The translations under genes and the position numbers were made by a program. DNA of 38,622 nt from contig DUEH01000004.1 in NCBI GenBank assembly GCA_011192195.1, positions 1 through 38,622 of the forward strand, in the 5' to 3' direction. Of the stretch, positions 1-8,579 are shown one piece after another. How positions within the stretch are numbered: position 1 is the stretch's first letter; every line of letters begins with the position of its first letter. The notes under the pieces were generated by a model, which made no database searches, was not told the origin of the DNA, and saw nothing but the letters and a program-made list of their open reading frames with translations. The stretch comes from Chloroflexota bacterium (GTDB lineage Bacteria; Chloroflexota; Anaerolineae; 4572-78).

Positions 1-745
1 AGCTGATGCGCTTTGCTGAAAAATTGCGGATAGGTCAAAAAAACGGCGGTTATACCGCTAAAAGCCGTTGCCCCCACCAGCATATACATCACAATTAATT
101 GCAACTGAACGGCCTCCAGCGGCGAAGCGCCGGCCAAAATCATCCCTGTCATTGCGCCCGGCAAAGAAATTAAGCCAACCGTCTTGGTGTTATCCACCAT
201 CGGAGTCATCCCCGTTGCCAACGCGCGTCTAAGCTGCATACTCACCGCCTGCCGGCTGGTTGCTCCCAAGGCCAGCGCCGCTTCTACTTGCGCCTGCTGT
301 AACTTCAAATCATCGCGCAGTCTGGACATCACCAGCCCGGTAACAACCATTGTATTTCCCACAATCATCCCGGCAATGGGGATGATGAATTGCGGTTCAA
401 AAGGGAAAATGCGCAAGGCAATCAACAAACCCAGCGTCAACATCACCCCCACCCCCACCGATGCTGCCGCAATCATTGCGCTATTGGGGATGCGCTTGCC
501 GCGTTGTCCGGCGGTGTAGGCGGCTACTGTCACCATCACCCCCACTACCACCAAAATCCAAAAGGGATTTTTGCTGTTAAAAATCAAATCCAGCGCGTAG
601 CCAATGGCGATTAGCTGCACAAAGGCGCGCGCAACCGCCACCAGCATATCCTTTTCCAGACCCACCCGCTGCCATCTGGAAATTCCCGCCGCCAGGGCCA
701 CCAGCGTTAGAGAGCCTGCTATTCTGGGAAGCCAGCTTAGTTCCA
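1..745 (-). CDS. fetB: FetB/YbbM-like (UPF0014) ABC transporter permease, truncated at window edge
   Basis: Own translation of minus strand from ATG at 745: MELSWLPRIAGSLTLVALAAGISRWQRVGLEKDM...IAGMIVGNTMVVTGLVMSRLRDDL...EAALALGATSRQAV...MVDNTKTVGLISLPGAMTGMILAGASPLEAVQLQ; UPF0014 hallmarks; adjacent to cognate ATPase gene. Confidence 0.85.
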
Positions 746-861
746 TTGTTTACTCCTCGCATAAAAAAAGACAAGGGGACAAGGAGACAAGGAGATGGGG
801 GGATAGGGAGACAAAGAGATATTTTATTGAAGACTCTCCTTGTCCCCTTGTCTCTTTTGTC

Positions 862-1617
862 TCACATTCGTCCTGCCGCAAAGTCTTTACTCAAATGATG
901 TCCGCTGGATAGTAAATGCGCCGGATCACCGGCCTCTTGTAGTCGTCCATTCGCCAGCAAGGCCATTGTGTCGGCCACGCGCATAACTTGCTCTACGGAA
1001 TGGGATACCCAAACAACGGTCAAGCCCAGTGTATCGCGCAGATGTAAAATACTCTCTTCCACCTGTCGGGTAGCGGCAGGATCAAGCGCGCTGGTCGGTT
1101 CGTCCAGCAGCAAGACTTCCGGTTCGTTTGCCAACGCGCGCGCCAAGGCCGCACGCTGCGCCTCTCCCCCCGATAGCTCATCGCTTGACTTTGAAGCCAT
1201 TGCGCGGGGCAGCCCCGCCATCTCCAGTAAATCGCCAACACGCTCATCAGAAAGCGATTTACCGCGCAGGACGGGGCCAAAGGCTACGTTATCGGCAACT
1301 GTCCCATCGAAGAGCGCCGGGGTTTGAAAAAGCATCCCCACCTTACGACGCAGCGCCAACACATCCAGCGAAGTAATATCCACTCCGCCCAAAAACACCG
1401 TCCCCGCCGGCGGCTCCCACAGACGATTAAGACAGCGCAACAGCGTAGATTTGCCGCTTCCGCTGGGTCCAATCAAACACGTCACCTGTCCAGCGGGAAA
1501 TTCCAGCGAAATATCGCGCAAAATCAGGGCGTCGTCTTGCAAGGCCAGCGTTAAGTTCTTCAATTTGAATTTAGGTTGGTCTGCCAAGTTTTCCACCGCC
1601 TGATTACGACTTTTCAT
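862..1617 (-). CDS. fetA: ABC transporter ATP-binding protein, FetA/YbbL-like
   Basis: Walker A GPSGSGKST, signature LSGGEAQR, Walker B VLLLDEPTSALD; next to FetB-like permease; start overlaps miaA stop. Confidence 0.85.
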   Translation of the reverse strand: MKSRNQAVENLADQPKFKLKNLTLALQDDALILRDISLEFPAGQVTCLIGPSGSGKSTLLRCLNRLWEPPAGTVFLGGVDITSLDVLALRRKVGMLFQTPALFDGTVADNVAFGPVLRGKSLSDERVGDLLEMAGLPRAMASKSSDELSGGEAQRAALARALANEPEVLLLDEPTSALDPAATRQVEESILHLRDTLGLTVVWVSHSVEQVMRVADTMALLANGRLQEAGDPAHLLSSGHHLSKDFAAGRM

Positions 1618-2638
1618 CGCCTATAGAAACAACTTGCAGGGCAAGCAATTCTGCATCAAGTGTAGATGGCTCTTTTTCATAGACTTTATCAAGTTGCGCG
1701 GTAACATTTTCACCCTCTTCCAAAAACGCGCTTAGCTTTGCCAGCGCAAGGTCCGCGAAATCCGACGCTAACACATCCAGCCAAAAAATGCGCTCATCGT
1801 CCAGGCGAAACCAGTTATATTGCTGTCGAATGAAGCGGCGCGTTTCTTTTTTGGTCAGCGCAACCGCTTCTTCCAGCGATATTTCCCCATGAAGATAGCG
1901 CCCCAATTGCCGGTAGCCCAAACCGGACATCGAAGGGTAGTGTAAATTGTACCCCCGCGCCAATAAATCTTCCACTTCTGCCAGAAATCCCGCTTCCATC
2001 ATCCGATCAATTCGATCATCTATGCGAAGGTACAGACTCTCGCGGGGCATATTCAGACCGATCATCAAAATTCGGTAGGGCGGCGGCGATTTTTTCTGAT
2101 GCGCGCTGATGGGGATGCCGGTTTTGAGGTAGACTTCCAACGCGCGAATCACCCGTCGCACGTTGCGATGATCCAGTTTGGCGGCTGCGTCGGGGTCAAC
2201 AGCGGCTAATTTAGCGTGAAAAGCCTCTGAACCAACCGTCTTCGCCGCCGCCTCCAACTCAGCCCGCAGCGTTAAATCCGGCGGCACACGCGGAATTCCC
2301 CATCCTTCCACCACCGACCACACCCACTGTCCGGTTCCCCCCGCCAGCAGAGGCAGGTCGCCTTGCGCGTGGATGGCGTCAATAGCCGCATAAGCTCGCT
2401 CTTGAAACTCGGCCAGAGTGAGAACGTAATCGGGGGAAACAATATCAATCAAGCGATGCGGCGCGGCAACCAGTTCGTCGGTGGAGGGCTTGGCCGTGCC
2501 AATGTCCATCAATTGATAAACCTGCCGCGAATCGGCGGACACTATCTGCCCGGAGAACGCTTGCGCAATTTTGATGGCTAATGCTGTTTTGCCTATGCCG
2601 GTTGGCCCAACAATGGCGATAAGGGGAGGCAGTTTCAT
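1604..2638 (-). CDS. miaA: tRNA dimethylallyltransferase MiaA
   Basis: IAIVGPTGIGKTALAIKIAQAFSGQIVSADSRQVYQLMDIGTAKPS and LAGGTGQWV motifs. Confidence 0.93.
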   Translation of the reverse strand: MKLPPLIAIVGPTGIGKTALAIKIAQAFSGQIVSADSRQVYQLMDIGTAKPSTDELVAAPHRLIDIVSPDYVLTLAEFQERAYAAIDAIHAQGDLPLLAGGTGQWVWSVVEGWGIPRVPPDLTLRAELEAAAKTVGSEAFHAKLAAVDPDAAAKLDHRNVRRVIRALEVYLKTGIPISAHQKKSPPPYRILMIGLNMPRESLYLRIDDRIDRMMEAGFLAEVEDLLARGYNLHYPSMSGLGYRQLGRYLHGEISLEEAVALTKKETRRFIRQQYNWFRLDDERIFWLDVLASDFADLALAKLSAFLEEGENVTAQLDKVYEKEPSTLDAELLALQVVSIGDEKS

Positions 2639-2691
2639 GGATGTAGAAGTATATGCTATACTATCGAAAATGTGAACTTGCAGGAGATAAA

Positions 2692-3612
2692 ATGATTGCT
2701 TTTGTATTGAGCGGCGGCGGTAACTACGGAGCGATGCAAGCTGGCGCTTTAGCCGCCCTGGCCGAAAGAGGGATCAAAGCGGATATGATCATCGGGACTT
2801 CTGTGGGGGCGTTGAATGGCGCAATAGCGGCTTACGATGCTTCTGCGGATGGTATGGCCAACCTGGGTCAGTTGTGGCGCAGTTTAAGCAGCGATCTCCT
2901 CTACCCCGGCGGCTACCCCGTTGCTTTGGTGCGCGTGGCAAGGGGGAAGCCCAGCCTCTTCTCCAATCGAGGCATCAGAGCCTTTCTGCGCCAACACCTG
3001 CCCGACAATGCAAAAACCTTTGGCGATTTGACTGCGGCCCGACTCTACGTCATCGCCACCGAAATTCCCAACGGCCAGGTACGCATTTTTGGCGAAGACC
3101 CGTCCGAGAACCTGAAGGACGCTCTCTTAGCCAGCGCCGCGCTGCCGCCTCTGCATCCCCCCTATCAGATTGGCGACAAGCTCTACGTAGACGGCAGTTT
3201 GGCGACCAAGTTTCCGCTCAAAATCGCCATCGAAAAGGGAGCCAGCACTATCTACGCCCTGCATATCTACCACAATCCGGCAGAACAGCCTTATGACAAT
3301 AGCATCGTGTCGCTCTCTCGCTGGTCTATTGCCAAGCTGCTTCACGATTTGGACGAAAGAGAATTGGCCTGGAGCAAAGAGCATACAACCCTAAAATTGC
3401 ACTACCTACAGCTAAAACCTGAGTTTACTCTGGCCGCCACCGATTTCAACCACAGCGCAGAAATGCTGGAAAGCGGATACAATCTGACCATTGACTACTT
3501 GAACAACCTGCCGTTGCCATTAAAAGCCAGACTCAATCAAGAGTGGCATAAATTCAAAACGCGAATCACCAAGTCTCAAAGCGGGCCGGCAGGTGAGCAG
3601 GTGAGCGGGTGA
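2692..3612 (+). CDS. patatin-like phospholipase family protein
   Basis: FVLSGGGNYGAMQAGAL, GTSVGALNG (GxSxG) and DGS motifs; start ATG 2692 preceded by AGGAG. Confidence 0.88.
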   Translation: MIAFVLSGGGNYGAMQAGALAALAERGIKADMIIGTSVGALNGAIAAYDASADGMANLGQLWRSLSSDLLYPGGYPVALVRVARGKPSLFSNRGIRAFLRQHLPDNAKTFGDLTAARLYVIATEIPNGQVRIFGEDPSENLKDALLASAALPPLHPPYQIGDKLYVDGSLATKFPLKIAIEKGASTIYALHIYHNPAEQPYDNSIVSLSRWSIAKLLHDLDERELAWSKEHTTLKLHYLQLKPEFTLAATDFNHSAEMLESGYNLTIDYLNNLPLPLKARLNQEWHKFKTRITKSQSGPAGEQVSG

Positions 3613-3720
3613 GCAGGTGAGAAAGTGAGCAGGTGAGAAAGTGAGAAAAATCGCTCACCAGCTCACCCGCTCACCTGCTCACCCGCTCACCCGCTCACCC
3701 GCTCACCCGCTCACCTGCTT
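3591..3720. repeat. Octamer tandem repeat arranged as a large inverted repeat (GTGAGCRG)n / (CYGCTCAC)n
   Basis: Direct reading: gtgagcaggtgagcgggtgagcag...aaaaatc...gctcacccgctcacctgctcacccgctcaccc. Confidence 0.95.
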
Positions 3721-4102
3721 CCTCAGAAACCTCAGAAACCGCAGCCTCTTCTCCCATCACAAGCTGACCGCTCAACACGCCGGCCTCGTCTTTGTAGAAA
3801 TTGGCTACGCGAACATCGCCGGATACGCGACCCGTACTCAAAATTTCCAGACGACCTCTGGCGTGAATACCTCCGGTCACTTCTCCCGCCACCGAAACGT
3901 GTTCGGCGATGATCTTCGCCGCCACGCGACCCTGCGGCGCAACAACTACATTGCCCACCGTTTCGATGACTCCGCCTTCGCACACGCCGTCAATCCGAAT
4001 ATTGCCGTCGCACTTCAAATGACCGTCAAAGCTGGTATTGCTGCCAATGACCGTCTCTATCTTGTCCATCGGTATTTTTTTGTTTTTGAAAATTCCTAAC
4101 AC
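3695..4102 (-). CDS. bactofilin / polymer-forming cytoskeletal protein
   Basis: IGSNTSFDGHLKCDGNIRIDGVCEGGVIETVGNVVVAPQGRVAAKIIAEHVSVAGEVTGGIHARGRLEILSTGRVSGDV, beta-helical repeats. Confidence 0.88.
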   Translation of the reverse strand: MLGIFKNKKIPMDKIETVIGSNTSFDGHLKCDGNIRIDGVCEGGVIETVGNVVVAPQGRVAAKIIAEHVSVAGEVTGGIHARGRLEILSTGRVSGDVRVANFYKDEAGVLSGQLVMGEEAAVSEVSEEAGERVSG

Positions 4103-4208
4103 GAGCTATCTCCTTTCAGCCCCTTGCCTGGGGGAGGGGGACTGAACAATTGCCTTTCGGGGGGGGTATCGGGCAGACAAAGATTTATTATCAGTAAACC
4201 GCAATCGC

Positions 4209-4316
4209 ACGCTCCAAGCGGGTCCGTGACCCGTTCGGCAGGCTCCGCGTCTTAGGTGCAACAAGTTCGCCGGTTCAGTGCGAAGCCTCCCTATGGGGCG
4301 GAACCGGCTAGAGCGT
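4209..4316 (+). ncRNA. candidate HEARO / IscB omega-RNA-like structured RNA (orphan)
   Basis: Closing stem ACGCTC(4209-4214)/GAGCGT(4311-4316); hairpin CGGGTC-CGT-GACCCG (4219-4233); GCCGGTTC(4269-4276)/GAACCGGC(4301-4308) with inner GCCTC/GGGGC; sequence GTCTTAGGTGCAACAAGTTCGCCGGTTCAGTGCGAAGCC resembles the HEARO core as I recall it. Confidence 0.5.
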
Positions 4317-4637
4317 AAATAATCTCATTAGGTGTATTCTTATTCATTCTATCATTGTGGAATATACACGTCAAGTCAGAAATGACTTATTTGATTGAGA
4401 CAAAAGTCATAATCTCAGCAGGTTCAAACTAGAGGATACTTAACTCTCTGTCTACTAACCCCGGCGGACCTCATTCTCGGATTATTGGGATGCCTGATAA
4501 CACCACAATTCCCTCACTCTTGCCAACAAATTTACCATAACGCCATTATAGCGCCGTACATATCGCCATCAAAATGCTAAAAAACTTTGCCCAAAAGATA
4601 AAACGCGCCCTTGCAAAACCAGAACCAACAGACTACA

Positions 4638-6389
4638 ATGCAACCTATGTTCCAAAAATTACTCACCCTTTCCATTGCTCTGCTTATCCTGACAGCGGGC
4701 TGCTCACTCACGCCCCCCGCCGAACCCGAAGCCACTCCCACGCCTACCTCCCTTCCGCCGCTGGCGCGGGTGGTGGACATTTTGCCTGAAGCCATCTTCA
4801 TCCCCATTCCCATTGACCCGCCCAGCTTCAACGCTTACATCAACGATACCGGCTACGAAGAACTCATTGGTGAACTGGTCTTTGGCGCGTTGGCCGAAAT
4901 CGGACCGGACGGCCAATACTACCCGGAACTGGCTGCCGAAATTCCCACCCCGGAAAACGGCGGCCTCAGTAAAGACGGGCTGACCGTGATCTGGCATCTG
5001 CGCCCCGGCATCTTCTGGAGTGACGGCGACGCTTTCACTGTTGAAGACGTGGTTTTCACCTGGGAATCGCTGCGGCAAAGCGGCATCTACGCCCCCGGTT
5101 TTGATCTGATAGAAGCCATTGACGCGCCCGACGAGTTGACCGCTATCATCCACTACAAAGAATTTTACCCCAATTACCGCCTGCAATTCGGCGGCGAAGG
5201 AACCGGCGTATTCCCTGCCCATCAATGCGGCCAGCTGGACAGAATGCTGCTGTGGGATTGCAATTTCGAGCCGGTCAGCGCCGGCCCCTTTGTACTGGCC
5301 GAATGGGAGCCAGGCGAGCGTCTGGTCTTCAATCGCAACCCCGCCTACTGGGTTCCAGAACGCCCGCTGGCCCAGCAACTGGTCTTTGTCATAGAAGCGG
5401 ACAAAGACCGCCGCGAGAAAATGCTCAAGCGCGGCAGCGCCCACCTTGACCTGTGGACGGAAGATCCACAGCTAAGCCGCCTGGAAGAGGAAGAAAATAT
5501 CTTCCTCTTTGCCACCAATCCGGCCCGCTTTGTGCTGCGACTTGTTCCCAACCTTAGCGCCTTTGGCAACGCCGACGCCACCCAACCCAACCCCTATCTG
5601 GCCGATCTGCGCGTGCGGCAGGCCATTAGGCACGCCATTGACGTGCCGCGCATCATTGAAGAAGTCTTCAACAATCGCGCCATCCCCACTGATACAGAAT
5701 TAGCCCGCAACGGCTGCTCTGTTAGCCCCTACACCTACAACCCGGAAACCGCCAAAGTCTTGTTGGAGCAGGCGGGCTGGATTGATCAGGACGAAGATGG
5801 AACCCGCGAATGTCACGGCTGCCGGAACGCCGTTGAAGGAACGCCGCTGGAATTCGACAGCTACTACTACGCCGAATTTGGCAACTCATTAGCCAAGGCG
5901 CACAAAAAAATAGAAGTGATGCTTTATGACGTGGGCATCAACATTCATCCCCAGCCGGTGGAGGGCGTTGACCTGTGGGGAACCTGGACCGATAACGGCA
6001 TTGAAATTCGGGGCAACTTCAACATGGATTTATGGGATGACGGCTATTACGGCATAGACCCCACCGACTACCTTTACGACCTCTACGACCCGCACGCCAT
6101 CCCCACCCAAAACGACCCTTTAGCCGGACTGAACGTTATGCGCTATCGTAACCCCGCTCTTGGCGACATTTTTGATGAACTTCGCGCGCCCATCAGCGAT
6201 GCCAAACGCAATCAAATCCTGTGCCAGCTGGCAATTATCCTCTATAGAGACTTGCCCGCCACCCCCCTCCTGTCCCTCCCTGACTACTACGCCGCCAACA
6301 ATCGCTTACAAGGCGTATCTCCCCACATTTACGATACCGTCACCTGGAACGCCGCCGACTGGTTCCTGCTTCCGCCGGAAAATCAATAG
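4638..6389 (+). CDS. peptide-type ABC transporter substrate-binding lipoprotein (SBP_bac_5)
   Basis: Lipobox LILTAGC; GLTVIWHLRPGIFWSDGDAFTVEDVVFTWE typical of the family; upstream in-frame start 4611 also possible. Confidence 0.85.
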   Translation: MQPMFQKLLTLSIALLILTAGCSLTPPAEPEATPTPTSLPPLARVVDILPEAIFIPIPIDPPSFNAYINDTGYEELIGELVFGALAEIGPDGQYYPELAAEIPTPENGGLSKDGLTVIWHLRPGIFWSDGDAFTVEDVVFTWESLRQSGIYAPGFDLIEAIDAPDELTAIIHYKEFYPNYRLQFGGEGTGVFPAHQCGQLDRMLLWDCNFEPVSAGPFVLAEWEPGERLVFNRNPAYWVPERPLAQQLVFVIEADKDRREKMLKRGSAHLDLWTEDPQLSRLEEEENIFLFATNPARFVLRLVPNLSAFGNADATQPNPYLADLRVRQAIRHAIDVPRIIEEVFNNRAIPTDTELARNGCSVSPYTYNPETAKVLLEQAGWIDQDEDGTRECHGCRNAVEGTPLEFDSYYYAEFGNSLAKAHKKIEVMLYDVGINIHPQPVEGVDLWGTWTDNGIEIRGNFNMDLWDDGYYGIDPTDYLYDLYDPHAIPTQNDPLAGLNVMRYRNPALGDIFDELRAPISDAKRNQILCQLAIILYRDLPATPLLSLPDYYAANNRLQGVSPHIYDTVTWNAADWFLLPPENQ

Positions 6390-6440
6390 CAGAATTATCG
6401 GAATGAGAGAAAAAAATTCTCTCATTCCGATAATTCTGCT
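6388..6440. terminator. Long hairpin, possible terminator or repeat: AGCAGAATTATCGGAATGAGAGA...TCTCTCATTCCGATAATTCTGCT
   Basis: 23 bp perfect inverted repeat directly after the stop codon; related element at 13407-13478. Confidence 0.7.
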
Positions 6441-6533
6441 CTGAACAGTAACAAAATCTATGTCAATCGGTTGCCCGCCTTGTTAATCTATGCGATAATT
6501 ATTGCATAAATTAACCAAAGGGTACTCCAAAAA

Positions 6534-7199
6534 ATGGACAACTTTACAAAAGCGCGCCATACAATGGTAAACAAACAATTGAAGCAACGGGGAATTGTAG
6601 ACCCGCTGGTATTAGAGGCTATGGGCAGCGTGCCGCGTCATAGTTTTGTGTCAATGGAATACCAGGAACTGGCCTACAAGGATTCGCCGCTACCCATTGG
6701 CTACGGTCAGACCATTTCTCAACCCTACATTGTGGCCTTTATGTTGCAAGAACTGCGGCTAAAAACCCCACGTAAAGCAATTGTTCTGGAAATTGGGAGC
6801 GGATTAGGCTATCAGGCAGCCGTATTGAGCCAATTTGTAAAACACGTCTACACGGTAGAGCGCATCCCTGAACTGGCCGCCCAGGCTGAACAAAATCTAC
6901 TGGCGTTGAGCTATAGTAACATCACCGTCTGTCGAGGTGACGGCGGCTACGGCTGGCCCAAATACGCCCCCTACGACGCCATTGTGGTGGCTGCCGCCGC
7001 CCCGGAAATCCCCCCCCCGCTTTTAAGTCAATTGAAAGCAGACGCCGCACTGGTCATTCCCGTTGGCGAAGCGGGAAATCAGCAATTAATACGCGCTGTG
7101 GCTAAAGGCCGCAAATTCCACACCGAAGTTTTGGCTCCAGTGGCCTTTGTTCCCCTCATCGGTGAGCATGGGTGGCCGGAAAGCAAGGATGAAGGATGA
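6534..7199 (+). CDS. pcm: protein-L-isoaspartate O-methyltransferase
   Basis: VPRHSFVSMEYQELAYKDSPLPIGYGQTISQPYIVAFM, VLEIGSGLGYQAAVLS. Confidence 0.93.
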   Translation: MDNFTKARHTMVNKQLKQRGIVDPLVLEAMGSVPRHSFVSMEYQELAYKDSPLPIGYGQTISQPYIVAFMLQELRLKTPRKAIVLEIGSGLGYQAAVLSQFVKHVYTVERIPELAAQAEQNLLALSYSNITVCRGDGGYGWPKYAPYDAIVVAAAAPEIPPPLLSQLKADAALVIPVGEAGNQQLIRAVAKGRKFHTEVLAPVAFVPLIGEHGWPESKDEG

Positions 7200-7235
7200 A
7201 AAAGCAAGGATGAAATAAAAGCCAATTCGTAACTA

Positions 7236-7289
7236 CTTAGCCTGAATTTCGCAGTTTAAAAATTTTTAATGTGCGAAATTCAGGCTAAG
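7236..7289. repeat. Inverted repeat CTTAGCCTGAATTTCGCA / TGCGAAATTCAGGCTAAG
   Basis: 18 bp perfect arms read directly. Confidence 0.9.
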
Positions 7290-7331
7290 CAATTAGACTA
7301 TCCCTATGATACCATTTGATGGCGGGGATGA

Positions 7332-7434
7332 GTAACTGTTCACTCCCATTCCTCTCAGTCCCCCCGTTGACGGGGGGAAGTTTAAAAGCCTCCCCCTGAT
7401 GTCGGGGGGAGGTTGGAGGGGGGTGAACGGTTAC
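7332..7434. mobile_element. MITE-like element with imperfect TIRs (GTAACTGTTCACTCCC / GGGGGTGAACGGTTAC) and two internal hairpins
   Basis: Terminal arms match 14/16; internal CCCCCC-gttgac-GGGGGG and CCTCCCCC...GGGGGGAGG. Confidence 0.6.
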
Positions 7435-7457
7435 GGGATGACAATAGCAATCCTTTG

Positions 7458-7485
7458 TTGACTTTCCCCTCATCAGGGTTATAAT
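7458..7485 (+). promoter_or_regulatory. Predicted sigma70-type promoter TTGACT-N16-TATAAT upstream of Nudix/GNAT gene
   Basis: Direct match to -35/-10 consensus 35 bp upstream of the start. Confidence 0.6.
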
Positions 7486-7519
7486 TTGTTCACTTTACTA
7501 CTATCCGGAAAGGGTCTTT

Positions 7520-8500
7520 ATGGAACAACCCCCGCTTGCTTATTGTCGTCGCTGCGGACATAAAATGACGCAGGCTGAAATTGGCGGGCGCCTTCGTCTG
7601 GTTTGCCCGGAATGTGGCTTTGTTCTGTACCGCAATCCGGTGCCGGGAGTAGGTTTGCTGGTGGAAATGGAAGGCGGGCTAGTCCTCATTCGGCGGGGAG
7701 GAAGCCACGGCAAAGGCCGTTGGGCGCTGCCCGCAGGCTTCATTGAAGCCGACGAAAGCATTGAAGCGGCGGCCATTAGAGAGTGTCAGGAAGAGACCGG
7801 CCTGGATGTGGAATTGCTGGAAATGTTCGGTGTGGATTCTTTTCCCGAAGGGCCAATCCAAAGCGGAATTATCATCTTTTATCGCGCCCGGCCTGTTGGG
7901 GGAAGTCTGCAAGCGGGCGATGACGCCGAAGAAGCCCACATCTTTGCTCCCGAATCTTTACCGTCAGACGTGGCCTTTCGCACGCACCGCGCCGTGTTGA
8001 CGCGCTGGGCTGCGGCGCGCGGCGTTATCCCTCCCTTTGCCGTTTCGCCCGGCGAAGTCTACCCGCTGGCGCAAGGCTTACTCATTCGCCGCGCCAATAT
8101 CGATGACGAAGCCGCCATCCTGAAACTGCTCCCCTTCGTCCCGGCCAATCAAGAGATGAGCGCGCAACAATTGTACGCCGCCGGACTCCGATTTCGAGAG
8201 ACCCCGGCTCTGGATGTGCTGGTGGCGGATTGGCATGGCGAAGTGGTGGCTTTTTTGGCGCTTTGTTTTGTCCCCACGCTCACCAACCTGCGCGCGTGGA
8301 TTGACGATGTGGCGGTCTCGCCCTCGCACCGGCGGCAGGGGATTGGGCGGGCGCTGGTTGAGGCGGCTGTTCAGCGCGCCAGTCGTCGCGGCGTAACCCA
8401 CCTGTTCCTGGATACCAGTCGCAGCAACCCCGATACCCTTGAGTTCTACCGCGCCTGCGGCTTTGAAGACGGCGGCATTGCCCCGCTGCACATTCGCTAA
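7520..8500 (+). CDS. zinc-ribbon Nudix hydrolase fused to GNAT acetyltransferase
   Basis: CRRCGH...CPECGF Zn ribbon; Nudix box GFIEADESIEAAAIRECQEETGLDV; C-terminal GNAT DDVAVSPSHRRQGIGRALVEAAVQRA...FYRACGFED. Confidence 0.88.
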   Translation: MEQPPLAYCRRCGHKMTQAEIGGRLRLVCPECGFVLYRNPVPGVGLLVEMEGGLVLIRRGGSHGKGRWALPAGFIEADESIEAAAIRECQEETGLDVELLEMFGVDSFPEGPIQSGIIIFYRARPVGGSLQAGDDAEEAHIFAPESLPSDVAFRTHRAVLTRWAAARGVIPPFAVSPGEVYPLAQGLLIRRANIDDEAAILKLLPFVPANQEMSAQQLYAAGLRFRETPALDVLVADWHGEVVAFLALCFVPTLTNLRAWIDDVAVSPSHRRQGIGRALVEAAVQRASRRGVTHLFLDTSRSNPDTLEFYRACGFEDGGIAPLHIR

Positions 8501-8501
8501 C

Positions 8502-8561
8502 AATAAATAGTGAATAGTGAATAGTGAAAAATTATTCATTGTTCATTGTTCACTATTCATT
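8502..8561. repeat. Heptamer-type (RTGAATA) tandem repeat in inverted arrangement
   Basis: aatagtgaatagtgaatagtgaaaaattattcattgttcattgttcactattcatt. Confidence 0.9.
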
Positions 8562-8579
8562 AAAACAAGGAGTTTGCTT

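Noticed and set aside
3591-3720. Tandem repeats considered as a CRISPR array
   Set aside because: Units are 8 bp, contiguous without spacers, and inverted halfway; no cas genes nearby.
4317-4610. Possible degraded IscB/TnpB ORF next to the structured RNA
   Set aside because: No ORF or recognisable RuvC/HNH motif in any frame of this gap.
4704-5444. 246-aa minus-strand ORF
   Set aside because: Antisense to the SBP gene; shadow ORF from high GC codon bias.
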